Source of the DNA: an uncultured Erwinia sp.
GTDB taxonomy: Bacteria; Pseudomonadota; Gammaproteobacteria; Enterobacterales; Enterobacteriaceae
Reading direction: 5' to 3'
Length of the DNA stretch: 64,000 nucleotides
Assembly (NCBI GenBank): GCA_946221915.1
Contig: CAMIKG010000009.1
Coordinates: 1-64,000, forward strand
This document shows, in pieces, positions 59,649-64,000 of this stretch. The notes beneath the pieces are model-generated. The model worked only from the letters and a program-made list of their open reading frames with translations, was not told the origin of the DNA and did no database searches. The translations under genes were made by a program, and so were the position numbers. Numbering within the stretch: the first letter of the stretch is position 1; every line of letters starts with the position of its first letter.

Positions 59649-60599
59649 TCACTTCTTCCGCAACTGCGCCAGACAGTGTTTCAACTGATCATCCAGCGGC
59701 GCTTCCATCCGCATCACTTCACCCGTATGGGGATGCGTGAACCGCAGCGCCGCCGCATGCAGGAACAGACGATTTAACCCAGTTCCCGCCAGCTGGCGGT
59801 CAAAATCACGATCGCCGTAACGATCGTCGAAGGCAATCGGGTGGCCGCCATGCAATGTATGTACACGAATCTGATGGGTACGCCCGGTGACCGGGCTGGC
59901 TTTTACCAGCGTGGCAATCTCGTAACGTTCTTCAACTTTAAAGCGCGTTTCCGACGGTTTGCCTTCGCTGCTGACCCGCACTACCCGCTCACCACTCTGC
60001 AGAATATTTTTCAGCAGCGGCGCCTGCACCACTTTCAGATGCGATGGCCACTGACCACGCACCAGCGCCAGATAATCCTTCTGCATGCCCTTCTCACGCA
60101 ACTGCTCGTGCAGCGAACGCAGCGCCGAGCGCTTCTTCGCCACCAGCAAAATGCCGGAAGTATCACGGTCCAGACGATGCACTAGCTCAAGGAAGCGCGC
60201 ATCAGGGCGCAGCGCGCGCAGCCCTTCGATCACGCCGAAACTCAGCCCGCTGCCACCATGCACAGCGGTGCCGGAAGGCTTATTCATCACCAGGATGTGG
60301 TCATCTTCATACACAATAGCGTCGGCAAGCGAAGCGACTTTCGCCAGTTTTGGCGACACCGCGTCCTCTTCACGCTCGGCAACGCGTACTGGCGGGATGC
60401 GCACTTCATCGCCCGCTTCCAGCTTATATTCCGGCTTAATACGTTTTTTATTCACCCGCACTTCGCCTTTACGCAAAATGCGGTAAATCATACTTTTGGG
60501 CACGCCTTTCAGCTGCGTGCGCAAGAAATTGTCGATGCGCTGCCCCGCTTCATCGGCGGAAATGGCAACAATCTTAACGGATGGGGTATTGGTTTTCAT
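59649..60599 (-). CDS. rluC: 23S rRNA pseudouridine synthase RluC
   Basis: A 316-residue pseudouridine synthase (23S rRNA positions 955/2504/2580 in E. coli). An N-terminal S4 domain (residues 15-80; QRIDNFLRTQLKGVPKSMIYRILRKGEVRVN) precedes the catalytic domain with the Asp in HRLDRDTSGILLVAKK and TGRTHQIRVH. Full length. It is divergent from rne, the conserved arrangement. Confidence 0.97.
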   Translation of the reverse strand: MKTNTPSVKIVAISADEAGQRIDNFLRTQLKGVPKSMIYRILRKGEVRVNKKRIKPEYKLEAGDEVRIPPVRVAEREEDAVSPKLAKVASLADAIVYEDDHILVMNKPSGTAVHGGSGLSFGVIEGLRALRPDARFLELVHRLDRDTSGILLVAKKRSALRSLHEQLREKGMQKDYLALVRGQWPSHLKVVQAPLLKNILQSGERVVRVSSEGKPSETRFKVEERYEIATLVKASPVTGRTHQIRVHTLHGGHPIAFDDRYGDRDFDRQLAGTGLNRLFLHAAALRFTHPHTGEVMRMEAPLDDQLKHCLAQLRKK

Positions 60600-61190
60600 G
60601 GCGGCGATTCTAATAAGTGACAGAAAATAGCGCCACTGGTTTTTATGTGCTTAACTGACAGTCTGCCCTGTTAAGCAGGCGATATGCGCGCTTTTTAGAC
60701 GGATTTATCATGCCGTCAATAAAACACGGATTAAACCTGGAATAAACTTCTCAAGGCGGCAAAAGTAACCTTGCTATAACAAGGTTAGCAATGGAATAAT
60801 GCTGGTGCTTTCGCGCTGTACCTTGTTAAAACAAGTACATTCACACCCAAAGCATCAAGGGTGGAGCGAATAAAGGAATTTTGCCGGATAGCGCATACAC
60901 GCGGCAATGGCGTAAGACGTATTGTGCAATCAGGCATTTAGCGGGCTGCGGGTTTGCAGCCTGGACGAAAGACGGGATTAACTTTCTCTGGTAATTCAGC
61001 AGTGGTTCCCTCGATAAAAGCGCTGTTTTTTCCGTATGAAAAACAGGCTGCCGAGATTTTGCGCCCCTTAGCAGGCGACAACCGGGAGGTTGACGGCTTT
61101 GCCATGAGACACGGGGCCATCGGTTCACCTCGTCCAGCGTTACCATGCCCGTAGCTTTGTCACTAATGTAAGAATAATGAGTAAGTTACG
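60600..61190 (+). promoter_or_regulatory. rluC-rne intergenic region with the long rne leader
   Basis: About 590 bp without a gene. The left part holds two related small hairpins (TAACCTTG/CAAGGTTA at 60766-60787; CTTGT/ACAAG at 60822-60835) and presumably the divergent promoters. The right part, about 60840-61190, corresponds to the roughly 360-nt rne leader that in E. coli folds into hairpins sensed by RNase E for autoregulation (rne5 element). Its position and length agree; structure was not computed. Confidence 0.55.
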
Positions 61191-64000
61191 ATGAAAAGAA
61201 TGTTGATAAACGCAACTCAGCAGGAAGAGTTGCGTGTTGCACTGGTTGATGGACAACGCCTGTACGACCTGGACATTGAAAGTCCCGGACACGAACAGAA
61301 AAAGGCCAACATCTATAAAGGCAAGATCACTCGTATTGAACCCAGCCTCGAAGCCGCTTTTGTTGATTACGGCGCTGAAAGGCACGGTTTCCTTCCTCTG
61401 AAAGAAATTTCCCGCGAATACTTCCCTGCTAACTACAACGCGCACGGCCGTCCGAATATCAAAGATGTTCTGCGTGAAGGCCAGGAAGTCATTGTCCAGA
61501 TTGATAAAGAAGAACGTGGCAACAAAGGCGCCGCGCTGACCACCTTTATCAGCCTTGCGGGCAGCTATCTGGTACTGATGCCGAACAACCCGCGCGCGGG
61601 TGGTATCTCGCGCCGCATCGAAGGCGATGACCGTACCGAACTGAAAGAAGCACTCTCTTCACTGGAACTGCCGGATGGCATGGGCCTGATCGTGCGCACT
61701 GCTGGCGTCGGCAAATCCGCCGAAGCGCTGCAGTGGGACCTCAGCTTCCGTATGAAACACTGGGAAGCGATCAAGAAAGCCGCAGACAGCCGCCCGGCGC
61801 CCTTCCTGATCCATCAGGAAAGCAACGTCATCGTGCGTGCCTTCCGCGATTACCTGCGCCAGGACATTGGTGAAATCCTGATCGATAACCCGAAAGTGCT
61901 GGAGCTGGCACGCCAGCATATCGCCGCACTCGGCCGTCCGGATTTCAGCAGCAAAATCAAACTGTACACCGGTGAAATTCCGCTGTTCAGCCACTACCAG
62001 ATCGAATCGCAGATTGAATCCGCCTTCCAGCGCGAAGTGCGTCTGCCTTCCGGTGGTTCTATCGTTATCGACACCACCGAAGCACTGACGGCGATTGATA
62101 TCAACTCAGCCCGCGCCACTCGCGGCGGCGATATCGAAGAAACCGCGTTTAACACCAACCTGGAAGCGGCCGATGAGATTGCCCGCCAGCTGCGTCTGCG
62201 TGACCTCGGCGGCTTGATCGTCATCGACTTTATCGATATGACGCCAGTACGCCACCAGCGTGCGGTGGAAAACCGCCTGCGTGAAGCCGTCCGTCAGGAT
62301 CGCGCGCGTATCCAGATCAGCCATATCTCGCGTTTCGGCCTGCTGGAGATGTCGCGTCAGCGTCTCAGCCCGTCACTGGGTGAATCCAGCCATCACGTCT
62401 GCCCGCGCTGTAGCGGCACCGGCACCATCCGTGATAACGAATCGCTGTCACTCTCCATTCTGCGACTGATTGAAGAAGAAGCGCTGAAAGAGAACACCCG
62501 CGAAGTCCATGCCATTGTTCCGGTGCAAATCGCCTCTTACCTGCTGAACGAAAAACGTGATGCGGTCAGCGCGATTGAAAAACGCCAGGGCGGCGTGCGT
62601 GCTATCATCGTGCCAAACGATCAGATGGAAACTCCGCACTACTCGGTACTGCGCGTGCGCAACGGCGAAGAGACGCAAACTCTCAGCTATCATCTGCCGA
62701 AGCTGCATGAAGCCGAAATGGCGCTGCCTTCCGAAGAAGAGCACGCTGAGCGTAAACGTCCTGAGCAGCCTGCTCTGGCGGCATTTGTGATGCCAGACGC
62801 GCCACCTGCACCGCAGGAAAAAGCCCAGGCAACGCCAGATGTTGTGCCAGCTGCACAGCAGCCAGGCGCGACCGTCGCACCGCAGCCGGGTCTGTTTAGC
62901 CGCCTGCTGGGTGGTCTGAAGAAACTGTTCGGTACAGAAGAAACCGCCAGCGTCCAGACACAGCCAGCGCCGGAAGAAAAAACCGCCGCGAGTGAGGAAA
63001 AGGCGCCGCGTGGTGAACGCCGCAACAACCGCCGCAACGGTAACAACAACCGTCGCGACCGCAATGGCGACCGTGCTAATCGCGAACGCAACAGCGAAGG
63101 CCGAGATAATCGTGACAACCGCGATAATCGTGATAATCGAGATAGCCGCGACAATCGCGATAGCCGCGACAATCGCGATAACCGCGAAAATCGCGAACCG
63201 CGCGAAGACAATCGTCGCAACAAGCGTAACGCCGCCGCTGGCGAACAGCGTGACGATCGTCAGCAGCCGGTAAACGAAGAAGCACGTAACCCGCAGCGTG
63301 ACGAGCAGCAACAGCAACGCCGTGAACAGCGCGCTGAACGTCAGCGTCGCCGTCAGGAAGAGAAGCGTCAGCAGCAGGAAGTCAGCGTCGGACAGGCAAC
63401 CAGCGAAGAGCATGTGGATCAGCAAAACGCCGAAAGCGAAGAGAACGTTCAGGTCATGCCGCGTCGTAAGCCGCGCCAGCTGAACCAGAAAATTCGTATC
63501 GGTGCAGCAGATGAGTCACAGGCAACCGCAGCCCCGGCAGAAGAAGCGCCTGCCGCCGCCCTGCCAGCACCAGTGGAAAACGTCAGCGACGAGCAGGACG
63601 ATGCGGAAAACCGCGAGAACATGCCACGCCGCTCACGCCGTTCACCACGTCATCTGCGCGTGAGTGGCCAGCGCCGTCGTCGTTATCGCGACGAGCGTTA
63701 TCCAGCTCAGTCGCCGATGCCAGTTAGCTTCGCCGCCGCCGCACCAGAAATGGCCTCCGGCAAAGTGTGGATCAACTATTCGCAACCTCAGGTGCAGGAC
63801 GCGCCAGCAATGACTGATGCCGTTGCGGAACAAAACGATGAACCGCAATTCAACATCATCACTGCACCGGCAGTCGCCGCTGAAGCTCAGCAGGCTGCAG
63901 AGGTAGTCACACCAGAACAGGTGTCTGATGCACCGGCGACACTGGTTGAAACCGAACACACCGCGGCAATTGCTGCGCCGGTGGACGAACAACCTGCCGT
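61191..64000 (+). CDS. rne: ribonuclease E (3' end beyond the window)
   Basis: The first 936 codons of the main endoribonuclease and degradosome scaffold. Catalytic half: S1 domain (about 35-125), catalytic Asp303 (TAIDINSA) and Asp346 (IVIDFIDM), and the zinc-link CPRC at 404-407, all at E. coli positions. Scaffold half: amphipathic membrane anchor FSRLLGGLKKLF near 568-580, an Arg-rich RNA-binding stretch, an Arg-Asp-Asn/Ser repeat tract (about 637-667), a Gln/Arg coiled region, and RRSRRSPRHLRV...RRRRYRDERYP resembling AR2. The C-terminal enolase and PNPase sites lie outside. ATG preceded by a long leader. Confidence 0.97.
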   Translation, partial: MKRMLINATQQEELRVALVDGQRLYDLDIESPGHEQKKANIYKGKITRIEPSLEAAFVDYGAERHGFLPLKEISREYFPANYNAHGRPNIKDVLREGQEVIVQIDKEERGNKGAALTTFISLAGSYLVLMPNNPRAGGISRRIEGDDRTELKEALSSLELPDGMGLIVRTAGVGKSAEALQWDLSFRMKHWEAIKKAADSRPAPFLIHQESNVIVRAFRDYLRQDIGEILIDNPKVLELARQHIAALGRPDFSSKIKLYTGEIPLFSHYQIESQIESAFQREVRLPSGGSIVIDTTEALTAIDINSARATRGGDIEETAFNTNLEAADEIARQLRLRDLGGLIVIDFIDMTPVRHQRAVENRLREAVRQDRARIQISHISRFGLLEMSRQRLSPSLGESSHHVCPRCSGTGTIRDNESLSLSILRLIEEEALKENTREVHAIVPVQIASYLLNEKRDAVSAIEKRQGGVRAIIVPNDQMETPHYSVLRVRNGEETQTLSYHLPKLHEAEMALPSEEEHAERKRPEQPALAAFVMPDAPPAPQEKAQATPDVVPAAQQPGATVAPQPGLFSRLLGGLKKLFGTEETASVQTQPAPEEKTAASEEKAPRGERRNNRRNGNNNRRDRNGDRANRERNSEGRDNRDNRDNRDNRDSRDNRDSRDNRDNRENREPREDNRRNKRNAAAGEQRDDRQQPVNEEARNPQRDEQQQQRREQRAERQRRRQEEKRQQQEVSVGQATSEEHVDQQNAESEENVQVMPRRKPRQLNQKIRIGAADESQATAAPAEEAPAAALPAPVENVSDEQDDAENRENMPRRSRRSPRHLRVSGQRRRRYRDERYPAQSPMPVSFAAAAPEMASGKVWINYSQPQVQDAPAMTDAVAEQNDEPQFNIITAPAVAAEAQQAAEVVTPEQVSDAPATLVETEHTAAIAAPVDEQPA
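63098..63200 (+). repeat. 9-bp tandem repeat inside rne
   Basis: About ten imperfect copies of a 9-bp unit encoding Arg-Asp-Asn or Arg-Asp-Ser (for example CGCGATAAT, CGTGACAAC). It keeps frame and ends with degenerate Arg-Glu-Asn and Arg-Glu-Pro units. It falls in the disordered scaffold region, where length variation is tolerated. Confidence 0.85.

Noticed and set aside
63098..63200. CRISPR-like short repeats
   Set aside because: Units are 9 bp, contiguous, without spacers and in frame inside rne.
62448..63425. 325-codon hydrophobic frame opposite rne
   Set aside because: Its Val/Ile/Ala/Leu runs come from the reverse complement of the Arg/Asp/Asn/Gln-rich scaffold of RNase E, not from a real membrane protein.
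1..64000. tRNA genes, insertion sequences, prophage genes or a defence system
   Set aside because: No cloverleaf-like sequence, transposase, integrase, toxin-antitoxin, restriction or other defence gene could be recognised in the window.

Overview
The window is a chromosomal segment of a gammaproteobacterium of the order Enterobacterales. It probably belongs to the Erwiniaceae (Pantoea/Erwinia-like); this rests on gene order and protein similarity read by eye, not on a database search. The backbone follows the E. coli order in several blocks: cutC-yecM-argS; flhA-flhB-cheZYBR-receptors-cheW-cheA-motBA-flhCD-otsAB; ptsG-tatD-holB-tmk-mltG-pabC; and fabF-acpP-fabG-fabD-fabH-plsX-rpmF-yceD-yceF-rluC-rne. 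The last gene, rne, runs off the right edge. No tRNA, rRNA, insertion sequence, prophage or CRISPR array was seen.

Layout. 1-4.6 kb: an accessory stretch with a LysE-type exporter, a YnfC-like secreted protein and a LysR regulator on the minus strand, a divergent aldo/keto reductase (PdxI/YdbC type), and an unrecognised 246-residue protein. 4.6-16.4 kb: one minus-strand urea operon, atzF-uca-gntR-urtABCDE. It couples high-affinity urea uptake to ATP-dependent urea breakdown (urea carboxylase, then allophanate hydrolase), with no urease in view. A 32-bp near-palindrome centred on GTATAC overlaps the ribosome-binding region of atzF and is a good operator candidate for the operon's own GntR-family regulator. 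16.6-21.6 kb: cutC, a PatB-type C-S lyase, yecM, an unlisted 40-codon membrane microprotein, and argS.

21.6-38.9 kb: flagellar export (flhBA, without flhE), the complete chemotaxis set with three consecutive receptors, the stator genes motAB and the master regulator flhDC. A perfect sigma-28 promoter precedes the second receptor. A consensus CRP site lies in the 1-kb gene-free region upstream of flhD, where E. coli has uspC. 39.9-42.1 kb: trehalose synthesis (otsBA). 42.5-48.5 kb: ptsG, with a CRP site, Mlc-like sites and a conserved SgrS pairing site, then the tatD-holB-tmk-mltG-pabC operon.

48.5-52.1 kb: an accessory module inserted between pabC and fabF. It encodes a BglH-type outer-membrane sugar porin and a YieL-type secreted esterase. 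Its leader carries a CRP site, a promoter, a BglG/LicT-type ribonucleic antiterminator (RAT) and an overlapping 22-bp-stem terminator. This is the most informative regulatory find in the window: a beta-glucoside-type antitermination switch detached from any bglG, bglF or bglB gene here.

52.1-61 kb: fatty-acid and phospholipid synthesis, ribosomal protein L32 and RNA-modification genes. Between yceF and rluC lies about 680 bp of hairpin-rich, repeat-like DNA. 61.2-64 kb: rne, with its long leader and an unusual Arg-Asp-Asn repeat in the scaffold half.
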